Below, piece by piece: positions 6,496-13,440 of a stretch of 13,440 bases of DNA. The notes beneath the pieces were generated by a model that saw only the letters and a list, made by a program, of their open reading frames with translations, searched no databases and had not been told where the DNA came from. The DNA is from Desulfobulbaceae bacterium. GTDB lineage: Bacteria; Desulfobacterota; Desulfobulbia; Desulfobulbales; Desulfocapsaceae. Positions within the stretch are counted from its first letter, which is position 1; each line of letters begins with the position of its first letter. The translations under genes were made by a program, and so were the position numbers. The DNA lies in contig JAUVON010000041.1 in assembly GCA_030599175.1 (NCBI GenBank), forward strand, positions 1-13,440, given 5' to 3'.

Positions 6496-9400
6496 TTATA
6501 GTACCAGTTTTTTTGTTAATCCCAGCTTCTTCATATCGGTAAGATACTCCTCTGATCTATCAAGATAAAAGGAGAGTGCTCTGGAAAAGTTTTTCCCGAC
6601 CAGACCATCAAGAAATACCTGGCTTATTTCACGGTGCCGATTGAGCACCAGCTGTGAGCGATAAAAAACCAACCATTCCTCTTGCGACATCTCCTGGAAA
6701 ATGATTGTCAGTGCTTTGCGGGCTCTCGGCTGGTACATCCAGAAATACATTAGATCCAGGGCATTGACGATAATAAGCTTTTCCTGCTCTCTAGCCTCGT
6801 AATTCAACGTTTCCATCATCATTTTTGGCGATTGCAGCATTTCCAGGACATCTTCTTCAGGAAAGTGGAGGTCTAATCTGGAAAAAACTGCGAATAGCTG
6901 CGAAATCTTAGTTCGATATGCCGTAAGTTGTGCTCTGATATTTGCTTGTCGATCGACTAGTCCTTCAATGACTGCAGCAACACAATCTGATGCAAATTTG
7001 GAGATGATGGCTGCCCACTTCTGTAAAACCCCTGACACGTCAGGAACTCCGGCTAACTGGAGAATCATGCCAATCATCGAATTAAGCACAATAGCCAGGG
7101 GAATTGCCAGAATAGAGCGGAAGAAATTACCCACCGCTGCCGTTCTGGGCAGACCACGAAAAGTATTGTGCCCGGAAATATAAATACCGTTGGCAAGCCC
7201 CATTACCGAATAGAGAAGAATTGGGCTGGTAGCTGTAGTAATGCCGAAGGTATGGTCAAGAAGTAATGTTTTGACAAAGTAATCAAGGAGTGGGACTGAA
7301 AAACCAGTATAAAGCAGGGAATCAGCTATACGGCTCCAGCTGACCAGGGAATTCCACGGCAACAAAGGGGAGCGCCGCAAACCACCACCGCCTAAAACTG
7401 ACTGAATGATATTTCGAGATCCGGTAATGCCAAACCAGATGAAGGCCCCCATATAGGCAAGCAGCCACCAATCTTTAGTCAGGCTGAAGGTGAGAAAGGC
7501 CGGCACAAAGCCCAAAAACACCTTCAGAGTATTTTTCAAGTTGGTATTCAGGTATTTCCAGGAATGTACGAATGGTACCTCCTCTCTCTTTGAAGTAAAC
7601 TCATTCCTGGCCTCACCGTTTTGGCCCAATCCCCCAAGGGTAGCGATGTTCCCCGACGTACTCGGATGGATCATCAAACCGTCGAGACTCCAGTCGTGCC
7701 ATCGTCTGCACCCTGAATTCTTCAAAAACGGCACCATTTTCAGAAGATTGTTTTTGCCGGATATCTTCGGACGATCATGACAGCAGGTATGAGAATTTCG
7801 AGTTAGCAGGGCAGTTGCTGGTATGAGAGACCGTTTCTTTCCAGCAATTTCTTTATATACCGCTTTTCTTGCTCTGGTAGGTAGAGTGTCGAGTACCACC
7901 ATACCCATGCCATATTGGTGTTCGGCTTGCCCGGTTGATCCCGAACCGATACGCGAGCCAAGAGTACGTTTTTTGTAGTAGCCATGGAATGCTTCAAGGT
8001 GATAGAGAATATCCATCAGTTGCTGTTTTCTTTCCAGCATCTGCTGAAATTTTTGATCGACCTTTTCTCTTGCTTTGTGCTGGGCGGGCAATAGTTCGAC
8101 ATGTTTCTCTAACTGGAGACGTTGTTCTTCGTATTCCCAGACAATGGCTCTAATTACTCTTTTAAGACTGATAACATTATCATCATTGAGAGCTTTCTGG
8201 AGTCCACTTATCAGACGATAATGTTGTTCAGGACTCTTGAGATCAACGGATTCTCCGGCAACATCTCCAAGGTCGGGGGAGATGCTGGAGGTTATACCGT
8301 GGGTCGCATTTTTAAGATTATAGACCTCAATATGGGTTATCATGCCTTTGCAGGTATAGAGTAGTTCAAGAGTATCCTGGATGGACAAATTGCTGAGATT
8401 GAGGGTGAATTTTGAACTCGAATGTAAAGACAGTAATCTGCCCATTAGGGCATCGGGAGAGAGTTTGAGCAGATCTGGAAGATCAGGGCTTTCCTTAGGT
8501 TTGGTTGGATCATGAATATCTGGATTGCGGGATGGCAGCAAGAACTCCTCGATAATGGTTTCAACACCGACATTTTGAAGACGATCAATACGCTGACTCT
8601 GCTGTTGTTCTTTTTCTTCTGAGACTCCTTTTTGATTTTCTGAAAACTCAGCCACTTTTTTTCTTAAATGAGTGACAAGTGCAATGCGAATAAAACTGGC
8701 CAAATGCAATAGCGACGGCTGGCCGGCGCCGACAAAATGGAGAAATTTGTCGCGCTGCAAAGGCTCCAGTGATATTCCCAGCTCTTCGTTGAGATCTTTG
8801 CGATACCGGCGGTTAAAGACTTTCAAAACATCAAAAACATACTTTTGCTGGTAAAGAGAAACCTTGCGCCCCTCGCCCATCAGCTTCACAACCGCCTCAT
8901 CCTCAAGAAATTTAAGAAAGGCCCGATTATTGTTAAACCCATGGGGTTCCCATGTAAAACGAACATATTTGTCGCGGAAATGCGCCGACATCTCAATCCC
9001 AACTTGAACCCGGACATTGAGAGCAGCACTGGCCTCTATCAGTTCTTCAATCACCTCCGAACTAACGTAGTTGTAATAGACAACCGTCAAATTCCTGATA
9101 CCTTTAATCCAGGCATCCATTACCAGATGAGTAGGCGACTTCCTTCCTTTAGTGTTGGCATCGTGAACATGGTCATCAAACGTAAACTGGTTCCACTCCT
9201 CCGGCATTTCAAGCAGATGATATTTTGCCAACTCCGCTCTCACCCGTCGAGGATTTCCTGTGAAAACCATCCGGAAGTCATGGGCCAGTTTAAGTTGGCA
9301 TATTTCATTATCACGACAACGCAGCAGATCTTTCATGATCTGCACCAGGATCCTCGCTGTATTCTGCTGGTAGAATGTGGTTGAGGAAAGAAAAACCTCA

Positions 9401-9711
9401 TCACGAAGAGAACGTAATGCTTTTATACGATCACTGGCAGTCCCCTGTTCAAAAGAACCGAGCAGACTGGCAGTCGCATAAGCAATCCGTAACGCCTGGG
9501 GTGCCGCCATTTCTTTGATACCATGCGGATGCATATGTTCAACAAGCAGAGAACGCAAGTTCTGGGATTGACTGCCTCTTTCCCAGACATCTTTGACTAT
9601 GCGGAGGAGCTGGTAGTCGTTTTTATCGAAAAAAATTGCGGCTGGTTTATTTTTCATCGTCATGGACAGAATCAGGAGAAAAGGCCATCTATTGATACAC
9701 TCTACCTCCAT
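6496..9711 (-). CDS. Large uncharacterised membrane protein with PHP-like N-terminal region
   Basis: This protein has 1071 residues; I do not recognise a named family. Residues 177-260 resemble a PHP (polymerase and histidinol phosphatase) barrel: FDDHVHDANTKGRKSPTHLV, then a helix, LTVVYYNYVS and VRVQVGIEMSAHFRDKYV. The His-x-His-Asp at 181-184 and the GIE at 238-240 fit, but the usual T/D-DH motif is replaced by YYNY, so metal chemistry may be altered or lost. Residues 340-580 are soluble, with a charged helical part at 525-580. About five hydrophobic segments fall at 731-748, 748-765, 796-818, 826-848 and 862-886, and a 180-residue helical tail follows. The start at 9711 is the longest possible; MTMKNKP at residue 17 (9663) may be the real one, as neither has a good ribosome site. 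It lies 128 bp downstream of the MBOAT gene on the same strand. Confidence 0.75.
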   Translation of the reverse strand: MEVECINRWPFLLILSMTMKNKPAAIFFDKNDYQLLRIVKDVWERGSQSQNLRSLLVEHMHPHGIKEMAAPQALRIAYATASLLGSFEQGTASDRIKALRSLRDEVFLSSTTFYQQNTARILVQIMKDLLRCRDNEICQLKLAHDFRMVFTGNPRRVRAELAKYHLLEMPEEWNQFTFDDHVHDANTKGRKSPTHLVMDAWIKGIRNLTVVYYNYVSSEVIEELIEASAALNVRVQVGIEMSAHFRDKYVRFTWEPHGFNNNRAFLKFLEDEAVVKLMGEGRKVSLYQQKYVFDVLKVFNRRYRKDLNEELGISLEPLQRDKFLHFVGAGQPSLLHLASFIRIALVTHLRKKVAEFSENQKGVSEEKEQQQSQRIDRLQNVGVETIIEEFLLPSRNPDIHDPTKPKESPDLPDLLKLSPDALMGRLLSLHSSSKFTLNLSNLSIQDTLELLYTCKGMITHIEVYNLKNATHGITSSISPDLGDVAGESVDLKSPEQHYRLISGLQKALNDDNVISLKRVIRAIVWEYEEQRLQLEKHVELLPAQHKAREKVDQKFQQMLERKQQLMDILYHLEAFHGYYKKRTLGSRIGSGSTGQAEHQYGMGMVVLDTLPTRARKAVYKEIAGKKRSLIPATALLTRNSHTCCHDRPKISGKNNLLKMVPFLKNSGCRRWHDWSLDGLMIHPSTSGNIATLGGLGQNGEARNEFTSKREEVPFVHSWKYLNTNLKNTLKVFLGFVPAFLTFSLTKDWWLLAYMGAFIWFGITGSRNIIQSVLGGGGLRRSPLLPWNSLVSWSRIADSLLYTGFSVPLLDYFVKTLLLDHTFGITTATSPILLYSVMGLANGIYISGHNTFRGLPRTAAVGNFFRSILAIPLAIVLNSMIGMILQLAGVPDVSGVLQKWAAIISKFASDCVAAVIEGLVDRQANIRAQLTAYRTKISQLFAVFSRLDLHFPEEDVLEMLQSPKMMMETLNYEAREQEKLIIVNALDLMYFWMYQPRARKALTIIFQEMSQEEWLVFYRSQLVLNRHREISQVFLDGLVGKNFSRALSFYLDRSEEYLTDMKKLGLTKKLVL

Positions 9712-9839
9712 TTATCGTATTATGTTTTGTGATCTCCTACAACACAATATGAAAAAAAAGGTACATATCCTTGTCAGTGTAAAAAACCTGGAAATATTTT
9801 AAAAAGCTTTAAACTATTCGAGTACTCTAGAGATCCATT

Positions 9840-10631
9840 TTAAGATAGTATCGCCAGGTGAAAAATAAGAAGAGTACCCTGGTTGAGAATAAGAGGTGCC
9901 GGTATAAGAACCACCAGCCAGACAAAGGGACGATTTAAACGAGGAAATTGTCTCAACCACTGTCTCTCTATCAGGATTGCCAACAACTGGAGCAAAAAAT
10001 AGCCAACCATCCAGCCGAAACAGTTCACCCGATATACGAGCCATAACGGCAAACTGACTAATAGCTCGTGGATAAGACCGGAAATGACAAAAGTAACAGT
10101 CAGGGCGAGAATGGGCTGACGGGCAAGAGGCCGAAAACAGACCTGCCGAAGCCAGTCCCCAAACAGACGATTCCAGCGACGTCCCCAGAAATCGGCAACA
10201 CTCTTCGCTACCAGGGGGTGTTGACTAATAGGAGGAACAGACCGGTTCACCTGTGACCAGCATAACTCTACCAATAGCTGAATCGTCTCGATAAGGAGCC
10301 AGAACGGCAAAATGGCAAGGTATGAACGAACCCACCAGGCCATCTCCGAAGTTAATGTTGGCACCCACAGAAAAACAATCACCATTAATGGCAGAAAAAT
10401 CATGCCTTTGTACAGCAATGACCGTTTGTCTGGTCTTCCGAGTAGTAACATCTGCTGCCAGGAGCTGATAGATAACACAGGTGCCAGAAGAAGAAAACGA
10501 GCCTCCCCGCGCAATGTCCTGCCTGCCACAAAGGTGCTGGCAACCTTCGCCACGACAATAACAATAGTCAGAATCACGAGGTAATAAAGAGTAATCAGCC
10601 ACTCCGCTGAAAATATACCAGGCGACAGCAT
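9840..10631 (-). CDS. MBOAT / wax-synthase-like O-acyltransferase
   Basis: The product has 263 residues, nearly all hydrophobic, with seven or so predicted membrane helices. Two motifs identify it: DFWGRRWN (147-154) and TFVISGLIHELL (180-191) with His188 as the expected catalytic histidine. This arrangement matches plant and bacterial wax synthases and related membrane-bound O-acyltransferases, which move an acyl group from acyl-CoA (or acyl carrier) to a hydroxyl acceptor. It is shorter than most of the family (300-450 residues), lacking part of the usual N-terminal helices. The acceptor cannot be told from sequence; a lipid, sterol-like or envelope hydroxyl is possible. The start ATG at 10631 has only a weak GGAC ribosome site. 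It is first in a probable pair with the 1071-aa membrane protein and divergent from the ModF-like gene. Confidence 0.82.
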   Translation of the reverse strand: MLSPGIFSAEWLITLYYLVILTIVIVVAKVASTFVAGRTLRGEARFLLLAPVLSISSWQQMLLLGRPDKRSLLYKGMIFLPLMVIVFLWVPTLTSEMAWWVRSYLAILPFWLLIETIQLLVELCWSQVNRSVPPISQHPLVAKSVADFWGRRWNRLFGDWLRQVCFRPLARQPILALTVTFVISGLIHELLVSLPLWLVYRVNCFGWMVGYFLLQLLAILIERQWLRQFPRLNRPFVWLVVLIPAPLILNQGTLLIFHLAILS

Positions 10632-10788
10632 ATTATTTGTTGTCCATAGGTACGATAATCCCCGCCGGTTATTTGATTCCAGACTGAAAATGTTTACTTT
10701 GATATGTTTATAAATTATCTTCCCGCTACCAACGATGGGCCGGACTTAAATATTCTTTCCTCCTGCAGTCTACAACAGATAGACAATC
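10632..10788. promoter_or_regulatory. Divergent promoter region between MBOAT and ModF-like genes
   Basis: This 157-bp gap separates divergent genes. On the plus strand TTTACT (10693-10698), a 17-bp spacer and TATCTT (10716-10721) form a plausible but imperfect sigma-70 promoter for the ABC gene. No clear minus-strand promoter, operator or riboswitch was seen, and specifically no recognised molybdate-responsive element. Confidence 0.3.
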
Positions 10789-12174
10789 ATGGACATTGAG
10801 AACTTCGAGCATAAAGAGTTACAGATCAGTAAATTTAAAACTGAGCCGGGTCAATCCTGGTGCATATATGGTGAAAATCGTTCCGGGATTGATTCTTTTA
10901 TTGCCCTTCTCGCTGGAGATCTGAAGGAATACACAGTCTCCCTGCTTCACCTCCCTGAAAATCCGGGGTTACTCTCCTTCAAACGCCAGCAGGATATGTT
11001 CGAAGAAGAGTTACGACTTGACAATACAGATTTTATGGACAGGATTGATCCTGGTACGCCGGCAAAATATTTTTTGCCGAACTATAAAAACCATCTCCCT
11101 CTGATCCACGCATTAGGTATGGGGAACAACCTTGAACAGGGATACAGGCAGCTCAGCTCTGGACAGTGCAGAAAGCTTCTCCTGTTAAAGGAGCTGCTTG
11201 GGGGCGCAACCCATCTCATTATTCAAAACCCTTATGACGGTCTGGATGAAGACAGTTGCAGAGAACTCAACCACGCACTCAGTCTTGTCACCGAGAGTAA
11301 TATTCAAATTCTGCTGGTCGTCAATTCAGTTATTGACATCCCCGACTGGTGCAGTCACCTCGCTATAATTTCCGCAGGCAGGATGCTGCACTCCGGCCCC
11401 AAAAAACAAGTTCTGCATTTTATAGCCGATTCACAATCAGCAGATATCGACTCCCGATGGACAGAAGAACTCCCCCGGTACCACTCTTCTCTCTCCCCAC
11501 AAGAAAAACCACTTGTCGTTCTCCGCAACGGTTTTGCGGGTTATGGAAGGAAGAGACTGTTCCACGGTCTTGATTTGAGCATTTTTCCCGGAGAACATAC
11601 CCTGATTACCGGCCCAAACGGGTGTGGCAAATCAACCCTGCTGGACATCATCACTGGAGACAACCCAAAATGTTATGCAAATGAGCTTGAAATTTTCGGC
11701 AACAAAAGGGGTAGCGGAGAGTCAATATGGCAAATAAAAAAACATATGGGGATTGTTTCGCCCGGCTTGCACCGAGACCATCGAATTCCTGGAAATGTGC
11801 TCCAGATAGTTCTCTCCGGCCTTTTCGACTCCATTGGACTTTACCAGAAGGTAAGTGATGGACAGATTAGAACTGCGCGTCACTGGCTTAGCCGAATCGG
11901 GCTTCAGCAGGAAGAGAGTAGTCCATTCAGAAAACTATGCCATGCCGACCAGCGATTGGTGCTGATTGCCAGGGCAATTATCAAACTTCCCAGGCTGCTC
12001 ATCCTCGATGAACCCACCCAGAGCCTTGATGACATAAATAAAAATCGATTGCTTAACTTATTGGAAACAATTGCAGATCTGGACATTTCAACGATTATCT
12101 TTGTCAGTCACCGCAAGGATGAATATCGTCCTTTTTTTAGACAGCATATTGAACTCAGCAACTATTCTGATTAA
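10789..12174 (+). CDS. modF: ModF-like double ABC ATPase (soluble, two nucleotide-binding domains)
   Basis: The product has 461 residues, with two ABC ATPase domains (about 1-230 and 240-461) and no membrane helix. The second half closely matches what I recall of E. coli ModF: LEIFGNKRGSGESIWQIKKH, then IVLSGLFDSIGLYQKVSDGQ. Half 1 has a broken Walker A (GENRSGIDS, the lysine replaced by Ile34) and Walker B (LIIQNP, Asp to Gln146 and Glu to Asn147) but a good signature LSSGQ (122-126). Half 2 has an intact Walker A (GPNGCGKST, 275-283), Walker B (LLILDEP, 403-409) and His441, but a degenerate signature LCHADQ (383-388). Thus one composite ATP site should work and the other should be dead. ModF is linked to molybdate transport regions in E. 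coli, but its role is unknown; no mod genes are adjacent here. The ribosome site is weak. Confidence 0.88.
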   Translation: MDIENFEHKELQISKFKTEPGQSWCIYGENRSGIDSFIALLAGDLKEYTVSLLHLPENPGLLSFKRQQDMFEEELRLDNTDFMDRIDPGTPAKYFLPNYKNHLPLIHALGMGNNLEQGYRQLSSGQCRKLLLLKELLGGATHLIIQNPYDGLDEDSCRELNHALSLVTESNIQILLVVNSVIDIPDWCSHLAIISAGRMLHSGPKKQVLHFIADSQSADIDSRWTEELPRYHSSLSPQEKPLVVLRNGFAGYGRKRLFHGLDLSIFPGEHTLITGPNGCGKSTLLDIITGDNPKCYANELEIFGNKRGSGESIWQIKKHMGIVSPGLHRDHRIPGNVLQIVLSGLFDSIGLYQKVSDGQIRTARHWLSRIGLQQEESSPFRKLCHADQRLVLIARAIIKLPRLLILDEPTQSLDDINKNRLLNLLETIADLDISTIIFVSHRKDEYRPFFRQHIELSNYSD

Positions 12175-12221
12175 AGAACCCAGCATGCACCAACTAACTT
12201 TTTACAGAGGAGTTTTTTCAT

Positions 12222-12767
12222 ATGGACAGCAATGACACTATTAACACAACCTACCTGGCTGAACTGTACAGGCAGACAGAAGGCAACACTGATGCCCAGG
12301 TCTCCATGCTTGATGTAGGTTCAGCGGTCGGTTTTGAAGAAGCAGAGGCCAGGGCGACAGCTGAAAATTTGATGATACTCGGCCTGGCAGAATTAAAAAC
12401 GCTCTCCGGAGGTATTGGTATTACCATTCAGGGCATGGAAGAACTAGGCATCACTCCTGTACCTGCTGCCGACAGCAGCAGTGATGATAACCTGCGACTT
12501 GGCCGGGAAGTTGTACTCGACGATGCGGGACGGCTGCTCATTGAAGCGTTACTCGCTGAACTGAAAATCGAAGTTGCTCAAACAAAATCGGACTACCAGC
12601 ATCTTGAGGAAAACATCATTGACATAAAAACCATAGAAGTTCAGTTGCTTTCCCCGAACCCCAAGGTGGCAATAATCCGCGAAATCCTGCGTTCACTGCA
12701 CACAATCATCAGTTCTTCAGGTGACAGTGTACTGGCAGCCAAACTGGAAACACTGCTAAACAATTAA
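12222..12767 (+). CDS. Winged-helix protein of unknown function
   Basis: The product has 181 residues. Residues 11-76 look like a winged helix: YLAELYRQTEG, a recognition-helix-like VGFEEAEARATAENLMILGL, then a wing ELKTLSGGIGITIQGMEELG. A short acidic, serine-rich linker (82-90) follows. The C-terminal 80 residues form a charged helix (105-140) ending in TIEVQLLSPNPKVAIIREIL and a final helix. From memory, this tail resembles a small helical module at the C-terminus of assorted bacterial hypothetical proteins (IE-x-QL-x-SP-x-P motif). DNA binding is plausible for the N-terminal part. A strong ribosome site AGAGGAG lies at 12206-12212, nine bases before the ATG. It starts 47 bp after the ModF-like gene on the same strand, so the two probably share a transcript. 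It could regulate that transcript, but no evidence shows this. Confidence 0.75.
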   Translation: MDSNDTINTTYLAELYRQTEGNTDAQVSMLDVGSAVGFEEAEARATAENLMILGLAELKTLSGGIGITIQGMEELGITPVPAADSSSDDNLRLGREVVLDDAGRLLIEALLAELKIEVAQTKSDYQHLEENIIDIKTIEVQLLSPNPKVAIIREILRSLHTIISSSGDSVLAAKLETLLNN

Positions 12768-12810
12768 AAGATTAACAGGATAGTGAAGAATTTGAGTTTT
12801 CATAACGCCA

Positions 12811-13440
12811 TCATACTTGCCAGCCACTTGAACGCGTAACAGTTCCATCTTTTGCCATGATAAAACATTCACAGTCACTCTGGCTGTTAATAAACTGTAC
12901 ACCTGCAACAGGTTCCATGACAAAAACAGAGGTGGAAAGAGCATCAGCGTCCATGACTGTTGGAGCAACTACTGTGACACTTGTTGAGAGCTGCGGCGAA
13001 AGACCTGTACGGCTGTCTATGATATGATGAAACAACTTCTCCTTATCATAGTAGATCTCATAGTTCCCGGAGGTGGCAATTGCCCCGTTCTGCAGGGTAA
13101 TTATGTCGGGATACTCTCTTGATTTTTTTGGATCCTGCACAGCAACAGTCCAGGCCTTTCCCTTTGCAGCGGCGCCACTGGTTCGTATATCTCCACCTGC
13201 ATTAATCAGATGATTGGATAAGCCGTTTGCAGTCAGAACTTCAGACGCCCGGTCAACGATATATCCCTTGGCTATACCATCAAGAGTAATAGACATATCA
13301 CTGCCGGCAAACTGGACTAAACCGGATTGGAAGCGAATATTCTCCATCCCGACCCGTTTGAGTACTGCGTCTATCTGACTCTCACCTGGTGGGTTTCCTG
13401 AAGCAAAGCTGGTTTTATAGAGGTCTATAAGAGGCTTTAC
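12811..13440 (-). CDS. apbE: FAD:protein FMN transferase (ApbE), partial: C-terminal part
   Basis: The minus strand is open from the right edge of the window to the TGA at 12811, giving 209 residues; roughly the first 130 residues, including any signal peptide, lie outside. Family motifs appear in order: TLDGIAKGYIVD (FAD-binding), LINAGGDIRTSG, AIATSGNYEIYY, HHIIDSRTGLSP and DADALSTSVFVM, whose aspartates and threonine bind the metal and FAD. ApbE attaches FMN to a Ser/Thr of target proteins such as RnfG/RnfD, NqrB/C and urocanate-reductase-like flavoproteins, usually outside the cytoplasmic membrane. An internal ATG at 13347 falls after conserved sequence and is not the start. It converges with the winged-helix gene, 43 bp apart, with no obvious terminator between them. 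Its target is not in the window. Confidence 0.95.
   Translation of the reverse strand, partial: VKPLIDLYKTSFASGNPPGESQIDAVLKRVGMENIRFQSGLVQFAGSDMSITLDGIAKGYIVDRASEVLTANGLSNHLINAGGDIRTSGAAAKGKAWTVAVQDPKKSREYPDIITLQNGAIATSGNYEIYYDKEKLFHHIIDSRTGLSPQLSTSVTVVAPTVMDADALSTSVFVMEPVAGVQFINSQSDCECFIMAKDGTVTRSSGWQV

Noticed and set aside
8845..9384. Plus-strand open frame of 179 codons inside the 1071-aa gene
   Set aside because: It is antisense to the continuous large reading frame and has no supporting motif or start signal.
9745..9780. Possible terminator between the MBOAT and 1071-aa genes (AAGG/CCTT stem followed by a T run on the minus strand)
   Set aside because: The stem is only four base pairs with a seven-base loop, too weak to call, though the eight-T run makes it worth remembering if the genes prove not to be co-transcribed.
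9806..9835. Short palindromes AAAGCTTT and GAGTACTC
   Set aside because: Eight-base palindromes are expected by chance at this scale and show no context.
10225..10602. Second minus-strand frame of 125 codons within the MBOAT gene
   Set aside because: It overlaps the frame that carries the DFWGRRWN and HE motifs; its own sequence has no family features.

Overview
The window looks like chromosomal DNA of a Gram-negative, probably anaerobic bacterium. Moderate GC content, the mix of gene families and the repeat types suggest a sulfate- or sulfur-reducing Desulfobacterota (Desulfobulbales-like) genome. That placement is inference; there is no rRNA or other taxonomic marker here. No phage, insertion sequence, CRISPR array, tRNA or rRNA was seen. 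Gene density is high and every intergenic gap is under 300 bp.

Layout, left to right. (1) On the minus strand, 2010 to 1: a membrane-quality operon of NfeD, an SPFH/stomatin protein (QmcA-like) and a DMT/EamA exporter that runs off the left edge and starts inside the stop of the SPFH gene. (2) On the minus strand, 3154-2213: a zinc-ribbon membrane protein of unknown role, separated from the NfeD operon by a MITE-like inverted-repeat element. (3) A divergent gap at 3155-3443 holding a 19-bp palindrome and a perfect 28-bp inverted repeat of the ATTCCC-N8-GGGAAT type. (4) folA (dihydrofolate reductase, plus strand), meeting a DJ-1/YajL-like gene tail to tail so that the two stops share one CTAG. 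(5) On the minus strand upstream of the DJ-1 gene: a Na+/phosphate cotransporter with a PhoU-like tail. A half copy of the MITE-like repeat fills the gap between the two. (6) On the minus strand, 10631-6496: a wax-synthase-like MBOAT acyltransferase followed by a 1071-residue membrane protein with a degenerate PHP-like N-terminal region. (7) On the plus strand, 10789-12767: a ModF-like double ABC ATPase and a small winged-helix protein. (8) On the minus strand, entering from the right edge: ApbE (FAD:protein FMN transferase).

How the genes may work together. NfeD and SPFH form a known pair that assembles large membrane scaffolds; the coupled exporter is an unusual passenger. The MBOAT protein and the 1071-aa protein are co-directional and both membrane-bound, and are the best candidate for an undescribed pathway (lipid or envelope O-acylation). 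The ModF-like protein stands apart from any molybdate permease gene. Its two ATP sites have degenerated in a matched way: Walker A and B of half 1 and the signature of half 2 are lost, leaving one predicted working composite site. A dispersed family of elements beginning GAYAAWCTCGTAAAAAC recurs three times in the first 4.6 kb.
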